In this document: one piece after another, positions 9,469-17,500 of the stretch
Layout of the letters: every line of letters starts with the position of its first letter
How positions within the stretch are numbered: the first letter of the stretch is position 1
Assembly (NCBI GenBank): GCA_027484425.1
Contig: JAIXSZ010000031.1
Coordinates: 1-62,863 of the forward strand
Length of the DNA stretch: 62,863 nucleotides
Origin: Sphingobacteriales bacterium
GTDB lineage: Bacteria; Bacteroidota; Bacteroidia; Chitinophagales; Chitinophagaceae
Direction of reading: 5' to 3'
The notes under the pieces: generated by a model
Databases searched by the model: none
What the model saw: only the letters and a program-made list of their open reading frames with translations
Told to the model about the DNA's origin: nothing
Program-made: the position numbers and the translations under genes

Positions 9469-9706
9469 GTTCAAATGTCAAATTGTCGAAGGCTCAAACT
9501 GCCATCATTACATGACAAAACAAGACCTGCAAAACGCCCATTTGACAATCGGAAAATAAATATGTATCGCACTATTTGAAATCCATTTGCATGGGTTTTG
9601 CGGTGATTTAGAAGAGATTTAGATTTCGTATAAACCAGAAAATTTGTCAAAAGTGTTCGCTTTTTTGGTGTGCCAATTGTAGTACCATATGGTAAATCAT
9701 TTTGGC

Positions 9707-9937
9707 ATGAAGAGAAAACTACTTGGCGTAAATTCGTATGACAGGACACATGACATTACCCCGGAAGAGGTAAGGCAATTTGCAAGATTTAGAGACTACA
9801 CAGATGAGCAAGTAAATGAACTGATAGACACTATTAAGAAGTACACTCGATTTATTTATAATGTGGTGTCTAAACGTCAAAAGTCTGGCAAGAAAATTGC
9901 ATTACACATTGATAATCAACAAACTAAGGCAGCATGA
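9707..9937 (+). CDS. Small protein paired with the serine recombinase
   Basis: This small basic protein (76 residues from the ATG at 9707, or 82 from 9689) has an ITPEEVRQF...YTDEQVNELIDTI helical pattern and a lysine-rich tail. Its stop overlaps the recombinase start (ATGA at 9934), so the two are co-translated. Small accessory proteins directly upstream of Bacteroidota integrases often help recombination or its direction. Here that role is inferred only from context, and no DNA-binding motif is obvious. Confidence 0.65.
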   Translation: MKRKLLGVNSYDRTHDITPEEVRQFARFRDYTDEQVNELIDTIKKYTRFIYNVVSKRQKSGKKIALHIDNQQTKAA

Positions 9938-11640
9938 GCGACATCACACTATTCAAAACCTTTGCTAAAGGCTCACATAAGGCAAAAACTAAAGGAAATA
10001 ACTGCGTTATCTATACTCGTGTTTCGACAAAAGAACAGGCCGACAACAATTTAAGTCTTGATACACAGAAGAAGGCTTGTGAAATGTTTGCTAAAAAGGG
10101 TAGCCTTGAAATTATGGGCTACTTCGGTGGCACGTTTGAGAGTGCTAAGACTGATGAAAGAAAGCAGTTCAATAATATGCTGTCTTTTCTGAAGAAGAGC
10201 CGGGAGAAAATATCACACATCATAGTATATAGCGTTGATCGGTTCAGCCGTTCAGGTGCTAACGCCATCTACATAGCCGAGCAGTTGAAAAAGCAGGGTA
10301 TAGTGGTCTGTTCCGTCACACAGCCTACAGATGCCTCAACAGCAAGTGGCAGCCTGCAACAAAATATACAGTTCATATTTAGCGAGTACGAGAACCAACA
10401 GCGCAGGGAGAAATGTATGGCCGGTGTAAAGGAGATGCTACTGCGTGGTGAATGGCCTACTGCACCGCCTATCGGTTATGACATTGTCAAGTCAAACGGG
10501 AAACGGTCTATTGTGCTCAATAAGGATGGTAAACTGCTCAAAAAGGCGTTCCACTGGAAAGTCAAGGAAAAGGTATCCAGCGAGGAGATTATCAGGAGGC
10601 TTGCTGCTCAGGGGCTAAAAATAACTAATCAGAGAATTTCAGCGTTTTTCCGCAATCCGTTTTATTGCGGTCTTATGGTTCATACTGCTTTGGAAGGTCA
10701 GGTAATAGAGGGCAATCACGAGAAGATGATCTCTAAAGAGCTTTTCCTTGAGGCGAATGATGTTCTATCTGAAAACAAACAAGGCTATCGTACCAACCCT
10801 GTGAATGACGAAATACCGCTTAAACGGTTTTATAAATGCGATGAGTGTGGTCAGTTTCTTAGGGCATACAAGGCTTACAAGAATCAGAAGTACTATTACA
10901 AATGCAATACAAAGGGATGCAACTGCAATATGAGGGCTGATACTCTTCACGAACGTTTTGCTCAAACGTTGTCAGAATACTGCCTTGAATTTGACGAGGC
11001 AATCCAGTATCTCATAAAGGAGCAGATGATCGTGGAGTACAATAAGTCAAATGAGCAGAAAGAAGAGAATATTCAGAACATCGAAAAGCAATTAGCGGAG
11101 GTCGATAGCAAGTTGGAACGCCTTGAAGAACGATATGTATTGGAAGAAATAACGAAGGATATGTTCGATAAATTCAAGGCAAAATTTACTGACGAGAAGA
11201 AGGATATTGAAAAGGAACGGGCAAAATTTGGGAATAGGGTGTCGAACCTTGATTTATACATAGACACTGCCTTTAGAACAACTGCGAAGCTCGCTCCAGA
11301 ATGGGCTTCTGCCGATTACAACGACAGGCAAGAACTTCAGTATATGGTTTTTCCAGAAGGAATATACTACAATCGAAAAAAAGACGAGTGTCGAACCCCA
11401 AAAGTAAATGTCGCATTCCGCTACTTTGCACGACTGGCAAGGCTTTCAGGGGAAAAAGAAAAGAGGGAACTGCAATTTGAATTGCATGTTCCCTCTTTGG
11501 TAGACCTAACAGGAATCGAACCCACACTACGTTGCGACAACCAAATTTCGAGTCAGATAGAAGTGAAAAATATCACTTCATGGGCAAAGCCCCTCACTGC
11601 CCTGCACGCACAAGAGATGCGACGCAAAGCCCGCTGCTAG
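9934..11640 (+). CDS. Large serine recombinase (site-specific integrase)
   Basis: The N-terminal 150 residues form a resolvase/invertase domain. The catalytic serine lies in CVIYTRVSTKEQADNN (about residues 23-38), and YSVDRFSRSGANA carries the arginine-containing helix. A Recombinase domain follows (about 170-290). A zinc ribbon with CDECGQFL...CNTKGCNC lies near 305-335, then a long coiled coil (about 365-430). These are the parts of large serine integrases that insert mobile islands without accessory topology. The usual length is roughly 500-550 residues. This one has 568, and the last 60 residues overlap a tRNA-like sequence and hairpin on the other strand, so the tail is probably written by attachment-site or flanking DNA. 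It most likely mobilises the island carrying the helicase operon. Confidence 0.93.
   Translation: MSDITLFKTFAKGSHKAKTKGNNCVIYTRVSTKEQADNNLSLDTQKKACEMFAKKGSLEIMGYFGGTFESAKTDERKQFNNMLSFLKKSREKISHIIVYSVDRFSRSGANAIYIAEQLKKQGIVVCSVTQPTDASTASGSLQQNIQFIFSEYENQQRREKCMAGVKEMLLRGEWPTAPPIGYDIVKSNGKRSIVLNKDGKLLKKAFHWKVKEKVSSEEIIRRLAAQGLKITNQRISAFFRNPFYCGLMVHTALEGQVIEGNHEKMISKELFLEANDVLSENKQGYRTNPVNDEIPLKRFYKCDECGQFLRAYKAYKNQKYYYKCNTKGCNCNMRADTLHERFAQTLSEYCLEFDEAIQYLIKEQMIVEYNKSNEQKEENIQNIEKQLAEVDSKLERLEERYVLEEITKDMFDKFKAKFTDEKKDIEKERAKFGNRVSNLDLYIDTAFRTTAKLAPEWASADYNDRQELQYMVFPEGIYYNRKKDECRTPKVNVAFRYFARLARLSGEKEKRELQFELHVPSLVDLTGIEPTLRCDNQISSQIEVKNITSWAKPLTALHAQEMRRKARC
11461..11497 (-). terminator. Strong hairpin with T-run on the minus strand, inside the recombinase gene
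   Basis: AAGAGGGAAC plus TGCAATT (11461-11477) pairs with its complement at 80-97 of the same block, with a single bulged base. Read on the minus strand it is followed by TTTTCTTTTT. This is an intrinsic terminator placed directly after the tRNA-like 3' end at 11498, and it is embedded in the sense coding frame of the recombinase. Confidence 0.6.
11498..11525 (-). pseudogene. tRNA 3'-end-like remnant (T-loop, acceptor strand, CCA); candidate attachment site
   Basis: On the minus strand the sequence reads GGTTCGATTCC (T-arm consensus), then TAGGTCT (seven-base acceptor strand), A and CCA, directly before a terminator. The five-base T-stem is poorly paired (three G-U pairs), and no D-arm, anticodon arm or matching acceptor 5' strand is found in the next 170 bases. 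It is therefore a fragment, not a functional tRNA. Such fragments mark the integration sites of islands. Confidence 0.5.
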
Positions 11641-11691
11641 TAGTGCAAAGGCTGGGAACCAAAGAAAACAAGGGTGCGCTACCCTAGCCTA

Positions 11692-12696
11692 TTAGTACTT
11701 AAAAATGACCTCGGTGGCACCGAAGCCGTATCTGCCGCTCCATTCGTTTTTGAAGCGGGCTACTTCGGGGGTCATTCTGAGTTCGGCGTGTACTTCGTCT
11801 TTTAGTTTGCCTTTGCCGAGGCCGTGTATGACTATCATGCTGTGCTGGCGGTGGACGATGGCTAGCTGCAGGTAGCGCTGTAGGACATCGAGCTGTATCT
11901 TGACTATCTCGGCATTGGAGAGTGCGCGTGGGTTGTTGACGAGTTTCTCGATATGGAGGTCGAGCTCGTACTTGGGGGCTTCGAGTTGGTGTTTCTGGGC
12001 AGAGGTGACCTTGCCACTGCGTATGATGGGTACTGGTGCGGGTGCGGGCTGTGGTGGTGGCTGTAGTATGAAACCATCGATAAGCAGATAACTGAATGAG
12101 GGCTCGGCGCCCTGGAGTATGCGGCTGATGTGGTCAAAGAGCTTGGCAGGCTTGATGCGGAGTACGCCTTCTTCTTGTTTGTTTTCGGGATGGGCAACGT
12201 CGGTGAAGGAATAGTGTAGGCGGGGTTGGTCGTTCATATCGGCATAGTTGATGCTGTGCAGGTAGATGTTGCCAAAGGCGTGCAGAGAGCCCTCGTGACG
12301 GAACAGGATATTGTCGACGATGCGGGCATCGTACATGAAGCGTATGCTGATGGGGAGCTCATTGAGCAGGAACACCTTGATGTGGGTGACGACCTCGTCC
12401 ATATCGACAGTGGTGAAAACTGGGAGGAAGGAGAAGTATACGCCCTGTGCTAACCGTTGTACGCGGGTAGCAACTTTTTCGGCAGGCATGAGTGGTGGTG
12501 GTACGGGTTGTTTTTTCTTGTTGGTGTTTTTTTCGGTAAACCACTTGAGGTAGGGATGATCGACCTCCTCCATATATACAGGGAATGTGGTGCCACCAAC
12601 CTCTACTTCTATCATCTGAGCATTGATGTAGGCGGCTACAATGCCTTCCTCGCCGGTGCGCTTGAGTATAATATTGTCGCCTATGGTAAACTTCAT
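11692..12696 (-). CDS. DUF2027/Smr domain protein
   Basis: This protein has 334 residues from the ATG at 12696. Upstream in-frame sequence is the antisense of rdgB and is excluded. The N-terminus (MKFTIGDNIILKRTGEEG...) is a small SH3-like domain of the DUF2027 type, followed by a basic proline-rich linker and a beta-rich middle domain. The C-terminal 85 residues are an Smr domain with LDLH near 250 and HGLGKGKL near 297. Smr domains bind or nick branched DNA or act on ribosome-associated mRNA; the substrate here is unknown. It lies 47 bases downstream of rdgB on the same strand and is probably cotranscribed. Codon use is clearly GC-richer than in the flanking regions. Confidence 0.9.
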   Translation of the reverse strand: MKFTIGDNIILKRTGEEGIVAAYINAQMIEVEVGGTTFPVYMEEVDHPYLKWFTEKNTNKKKQPVPPPLMPAEKVATRVQRLAQGVYFSFLPVFTTVDMDEVVTHIKVFLLNELPISIRFMYDARIVDNILFRHEGSLHAFGNIYLHSINYADMNDQPRLHYSFTDVAHPENKQEEGVLRIKPAKLFDHISRILQGAEPSFSYLLIDGFILQPPPQPAPAPVPIIRSGKVTSAQKHQLEAPKYELDLHIEKLVNNPRALSNAEIVKIQLDVLQRYLQLAIVHRQHSMIVIHGLGKGKLKDEVHAELRMTPEVARFKNEWSGRYGFGATEVIFKY

Positions 12697-12743
12697 AATT
12701 GTGGGGGTATTAGCGTGTAAGTGTAGTAATGAACCGAAAATGG

Positions 12744-13331
12744 CTATTGACCAGCGGCTATTCGCTGCTCTATGAACTTGACCATTTTGCGGATGGCAAG
12801 GGCACGGTGGCTGATTTCGTTTTTGACCGACAAAGGTAGCTGTGCAAAGGTAAGGGAATGACCTGTGGGTATAAAAATGGGGTCGTAGCCGAAACCGCCA
12901 GTGCCTATCTTGTCGTGGGTGATGGTGCCCTCGCAAATGCCCTCGAAGTAGTGTACCTCGCCCTGCCAAATGAGGCAGATGACTGCTTTGTAATATGCAG
13001 ACCTTTCGGTAGCGTCTTGTAGCTCGAAGAGGACCTGATGGAGATTGAGGTCGTCGTTGCGCATGCCGCAATAGTGGGCACTGTCGACACCGGGTGCACC
13101 GCTGAGGGCATTGACACAAAGGCCGCTATCGTCGGCAAAGACATTGAGACCACAGAACTTATTGATTTCATCGGCTTTGGCGTGGGCGTTTTGCTCGAAG
13201 GAGTCGAAGGGCTCTTCGATGTCACCAAAGAAGCCGACATCGGAGAGGGAAAGGAGCTCAATGTCTTGGATGAGTGCTTTGATTTCGTGGATTTTGCCGC
13301 TATTGTTGGAGGCTATAACGAGTTGGAGCAT
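12744..13331 (-). CDS. rdgB: Non-canonical purine NTP pyrophosphatase (RdgB/HAM1)
   Basis: This enzyme hydrolyses dITP, ITP and XTP to monophosphates and so keeps deaminated purines out of DNA and RNA. The start chosen at 13331 gives MLQLVIASNNSGKIHEIK, the family's N-terminal SNNxGK substrate loop. The further upstream in-frame ATG would add a hydrophobic leader that does not belong. FADDSGL near 68 carries the catalytic acidic residues, and GFGYDPIF near 147 and the SHRALA tail complete the signature. The product is 195 residues, normal for the family. A TACTTTTG motif on the minus strand 62 bases upstream is a good promoter. Confidence 0.96.
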   Translation of the reverse strand: MLQLVIASNNSGKIHEIKALIQDIELLSLSDVGFFGDIEEPFDSFEQNAHAKADEINKFCGLNVFADDSGLCVNALSGAPGVDSAHYCGMRNDDLNLHQVLFELQDATERSAYYKAVICLIWQGEVHYFEGICEGTITHDKIGTGGFGYDPIFIPTGHSLTFAQLPLSVKNEISHRALAIRKMVKFIEQRIAAGQ

Positions 13332-13392
13332 AGAGTGCTGTATAAGTAGCTGAAAATGAGCGATTAGTAAAAACAGGGAAATTAATAATACC

Positions 13393-13400
13393 CAAAAGTA
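13393..13400 (-). promoter_or_regulatory. Minus-strand TACTTTTG -7 motif for rdgB
   Basis: The complement of 13393-13400 is TACTTTTG, a perfect match to the Bacteroidota TAnnTTTG -7 element, 62 bases before the rdgB start. It lies back to back with the plus-strand motif at 13425, forming a divergent promoter region. Confidence 0.5.
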
Positions 13401-13424
13401 AGAAGTCAAGTTCAGATTGGTTTG

Positions 13425-13432
13425 TACATTTG
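13425..13432 (+). promoter_or_regulatory. TACATTTG -7 motif for the SAM hydroxide adenosyltransferase gene
   Basis: TACATTTG matches TAnnTTTG and lies 49 bases before the start at 13481. Confidence 0.5.
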
Positions 13433-13480
13433 TGGGAGAGAGCGTTAAAGTATACTACAACTTGTGTTTTCTCTGACTAA

Positions 13481-14257
13481 ATGACACACATCACACTTCT
13501 ATCAGACTTTGGGCTGCACGATGCCTCGGCGGGAGTGGTGAAGGGTATACTGCTGGGTGTGCTGCCCAATGCGGTGATAACTGATCTGAGCCATGAGGTG
13601 CGCCCGTACAGCACTGATGAGGCGGCCTACCTACTGGGGAGTGCGTATGAAGCGTTTGGTGAAGGGTGTGTGCATGTGGTGCTGACAGACATCTACTATG
13701 AGGCTGTGCCGAAGCTGATACTGTGCCAGCAGGGTAACCAATACTTTATGAGCCCCGACAATGGTGTGGTGCCTATGGCACTGGGCAAACTACCAGACAG
13801 TGCATGGCTGTGCATGGAACTGACGAAGGATAAGCGATTTAAGGACTGGGTGGTGCAAATGGCAAATACCATAAGAATGCTGACGGCTACCACACCCGAC
13901 AATGCGGGACTGCAACCCATAGCACCCAAACGAATAACAGCGGCATCTGCTACCCCCAATGAAAATAGCAACAGCAAGGTGATATATATAGACCACTATG
14001 GCAATGTGGTGACCGATATGACGGCTGATAGACTGCAGGCGATGAGCAGGAATGGCAGGTTTGTGCTGCGGTTTATGAATGTGTATACGCTGAACAACCT
14101 AAGCGCACAGTATAATGATGTGATACCGGGTGAGTGCCTGTGCCGCATAAACAAAAACGGCTATGTGGAGATATGTGTGAACCAAGGTAGCGCGGCTATG
14201 CTGCTGGGGCTGAGGATGGGGAGCGAACATAACCAAATAAAATATAGTAGTGAATGA
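13481..14257 (+). CDS. SAM hydroxide adenosyltransferase (DUF62 family)
   Basis: This 258-residue protein belongs to the family that splits S-adenosylmethionine with hydroxide into adenosine and methionine, relatives of fluorinase and chlorinase. LLSDFG followed by VVKGIL at the N-terminus, ITDLSHEV near 35, SPDNGV near 90 and the YIDHYGNVVTDM motif near 169 are the family's conserved stretches. It lacks a signal peptide. It is coupled by an ATGA overlap to the small monooxygenase-like gene. The physiological role of the hydrolase in these bacteria is poorly known. Confidence 0.9.
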   Translation: MTHITLLSDFGLHDASAGVVKGILLGVLPNAVITDLSHEVRPYSTDEAAYLLGSAYEAFGEGCVHVVLTDIYYEAVPKLILCQQGNQYFMSPDNGVVPMALGKLPDSAWLCMELTKDKRFKDWVVQMANTIRMLTATTPDNAGLQPIAPKRITAASATPNENSNSKVIYIDHYGNVVTDMTADRLQAMSRNGRFVLRFMNVYTLNNLSAQYNDVIPGECLCRINKNGYVEICVNQGSAAMLLGLRMGSEHNQIKYSSE

Positions 14258-14550
14258 TAGTAAGGATAGTACAGATGACCTTCAGGACGGAAGCTATAGT
14301 GGACTTCGAACAGCTATTTGAGGAGCGGAAAGAACGGATAAGGCACTTTGAGGGATGCAGACACCTGGAACTGTGGCAAGACAGTGCTAACCCTGCTATA
14401 TTCTTCACTTATAGCCACTGGGAAAGTGAAGCACACCTGAACCACTATAGGTTTTCGGAGTTCTTTAAGGACACATGGGGAAGGACCAAGGCATTGTTTG
14501 CGGATAAACCACAGGCATGGAGCGTAGTGCAACGAGCTGTGCTGGAATAA
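14254..14550 (+). CDS. Antibiotic biosynthesis monooxygenase (ABM) fold protein
   Basis: This 98-residue protein is a dimeric ferredoxin-like alpha/beta barrel of the ABM type: MIVRIVQMTFR strand, FEQLFEERKERI helix, GCRHLELWQD strand, FFTYSHWESEAHLNHYRFSEFF strand and helix, and a final strand. Such proteins include quinol monooxygenases and heme-degrading enzymes, but many have unknown substrates, and no heme-ligand pattern is obvious. It is translationally coupled to the SAM hydrolase gene and convergent with the large T9SS gene 20 bases downstream. Confidence 0.85.
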   Translation: MIVRIVQMTFRTEAIVDFEQLFEERKERIRHFEGCRHLELWQDSANPAIFFTYSHWESEAHLNHYRFSEFFKDTWGRTKALFADKPQAWSVVQRAVLE

Positions 14551-14569
14551 AACAACCCACCAATAAATA

Positions 14570-17500
14570 CTAGCGCATTAGGGTAATGTTGCCCTGATGT
14601 TTTTCTGTTTGACCGTCCTTGAATGTAGCCTCTATGAGGTATACATACACGCCCTCGGGCTGCGCTGTGCCATTGAACTTACCATCCCAACCTCTGCCTT
14701 CGGTATTGTTGGTTTCGAAGACTGTTTGACCCCAACGATTGAAGATAGACAGGCTAAAGGATGTAAGGCCTTTGGCTAGTAATGGACGTGGAAGGAAGTA
14801 ATCGTTGATGCCATCGCCATTGGGGGTAAAGGCATTGGGGACATCCATGTAGCAATCTTCTGAGACTACTACAGAATCGGTAGCGGTGCAACCATCGACA
14901 GTGATGCGCACCCAGTAAGTGCCTGGACTAACGACCTTCATAGAGTTGGTGCGATTGCCATCGCTCCAGAGCCAGCGTGTAGTGGGGATTTCGGTGTTTT
15001 GGCGGTCGGCAAGGATAATGGCGTTGCTGCCGGGGCAGATAGCAGTATCCTGACCAATGTAAACAAGTGGATGGTCGAACACCCATACCTTGCGGGTAGC
15101 AAAGGTATCTGGGCAGGCACGGTAATAAGCATCGAAACGGACAGTAAGCTGACCTGACCCCTCGAAGGCATGAATAACAGGATTGACGTTGGCAATCTCG
15201 GAACTATTGTCGAATGTCCACTTGATGCCTGTACTGCCTATGCCTGCATATATACCAGAGAAGGTAACGGAGCGCCCACCACACAAAACTGTATCTGTAG
15301 CCAAGATGCTAATATCGCTAATGGAATCGACGGTGATAACAGTACGCGCAGTATCGAAGCAGGGTACGTAGTTGGACAAGGCCATTACTACATTGTAAGT
15401 GCCGGTTCTGTTGAAGGTGTGAGTGGTGTTGGCGGATGTATCGGTGTTGCCATCGCCATAGGTCCACAGATACTTGAGCTGAACACCCAATGAAGTATTA
15501 GTGAAGGTAACAGGCGTACCAGTACACACAAAACTATCGGGATTAGCAACGAAGCCAGCCTTTACCAGATTGGTGATAGGAATGAACTTAACAATACTAT
15601 CTACACAGCGAGTGTTGGTGATGATAAGTACTACCCGATACGTGCCTGGCAGATAATAGATGTGGCTAGGGTTGGTGGCAGTAGAGGAGTCGCCATCGCC
15701 GAAGAACCACTTGTAGGTGAGATCAGCAGCAGGTGATGATGTATTTGTAAAGAGTACTGTATCTGCTCGGCAATCTTCGCGCACTACGTAGTTGAAGCCT
15801 GGCGTAATGGGTGGGTCTACTAATGAGACAGGACCTAAAGAGTTGGACACGCAAACACCACCTGTACGGGCTACAAAATCGGAATAGACACCTTCGCAAA
15901 GCCCTGTAATAGTAACGAGACTATCTGAATTGATATTGAAAACCAACGGTGTTTGAGGTACGCCATTGAGCCTGTAAGAGATAGTATCGGTTTGACCTGG
16001 ATAGAGCCCAAATAGCTTCACCTGACCATCGCAAAAGCCACACTTGGTGGGATTGGTAGCCGTAATGGCACGCATGGTGAATGGTGGTACTGTGAGATTG
16101 GCAGGGCCGAGCGTGTTGGACACACAAACACCACCTGTACGGGCAATGAAATTGTCGTACAGACCAGCGCAAAGACCTGTAAGGGTAATGGTGCTATCTG
16201 CGCCGACTGTGCGCACAATAGGTGACTGAGGTACGCCATCTTTGGTGAAAGAAATAGTATCGGTTTGACCGGGATATAGACCATAGAGTGTGATAGTGCC
16301 AGTGCATATACCACAGTAAGGAGGATTGGTGAAGGTGAGCGCACGCATGGTGAATGGTGGCACTGTGAGGTTGGCAGGGCCGAGTGTATTGGACACACAA
16401 ACACCACCTGTGCGGGCAATGAAATTGTCGTAGAGACCTGCACAAAGGCCTGTGATGGTAACGGTGCTATCAGCACCTATAGTACGTACGATTGGGGTTT
16501 GGGCTACACCGTCTTTGGTGTAGGTAATAGTATCGGTTTGACCGGGATACAGACCAAAGAGTGTGATGGTACCAGTGCAAATGCCACAGTAAGGAGGATT
16601 GGTGAAGGTGAGCGCACGCATGGTGAATGGGGGCACAGTGAGTACCTCTGGGCCAAGCGTATTGGAAACGCATACACCAGCAGTGCGGGCAATGAAGTTG
16701 TCGTAGACACCTGCGCACAACCCAGAGATAGTGATGATACTATCTGCACCTACCACCTGTATACGCGGAGGCTGAGCTACGCCATCTTTGGTGTAAGAGA
16801 CAGTGTCTGTTTGTCCGGGGTATAAACCGAACAGACGAATAACACCGTTGCACACTCCGCAATAATCTGGATTGGTGTGGGCAGAAGCACGCATGGTGAA
16901 AGGTGGCACTGTGAGTGTAACTGGACCCAATGTATTAGATACACATATGCCGCCAGTGCGTGCAACAAAGTTGCTGTAAACGCCTGCGCACAAGCCAGTT
17001 ATCGTTACTGTGCTATCGGCAGGAATGGTGCGAACAACAGCCGGCTGCGGCACACCATCTTTTAAATAAGTAATAGTATCGGTTTGGCCAGGATGTAAGC
17101 CGAATAATCTAATGGTACCAGTGCATACGCCACAGTAAGGCGGATTGGTGAAGGTAATGGTACGCATGGTAAATGGAGGCGTGGTGAGGGTGATGGGCCC
17201 TAACGTATTAGAAACGCAAATACCCGCAGTACGAACAACAATATTAGTGTAAAGACCAGCACACAGACCAGTAATAGTAGCTGTACTATCTGCGCCAATG
17301 GTGCGCACTACAGGCGGCTGAGGAATACCATCGCGCCAGAAAGTGATAGTATCTGTCTGAGCCGGATGCAGACCAAGAATAGTCATAGAACCATTGCAAA
17401 AGCCACAGTAAGAAGGATTGGTGAAAGTAACTGCACGCGCTGTAAAAGGAGGCACTGTGAGCGTAATAGGCCCTAGCACATTGGACACGCACCCACCAGC

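Noticed and set aside
11498..11580. A complete tRNA gene on the minus strand
   Set aside because: Only the T-loop, acceptor 3' strand and CCA fit. There is no matching acceptor 5' strand, D-arm or anticodon arm, and the T-stem pairs poorly.
12697..13119. Extended N-terminus of the Smr protein
   Set aside because: The extra residues are the out-of-frame antisense reading through rdgB and are Arg/Pro/His-rich. The DUF2027 start MKFTIGDN fits the family.
11900..13353. Several long opposite-strand frames in the GC-rich Smr/rdgB block
   Set aside because: They are antisense shadows produced by GC-rich codon use. The minus-strand genes carry clear family motifs.
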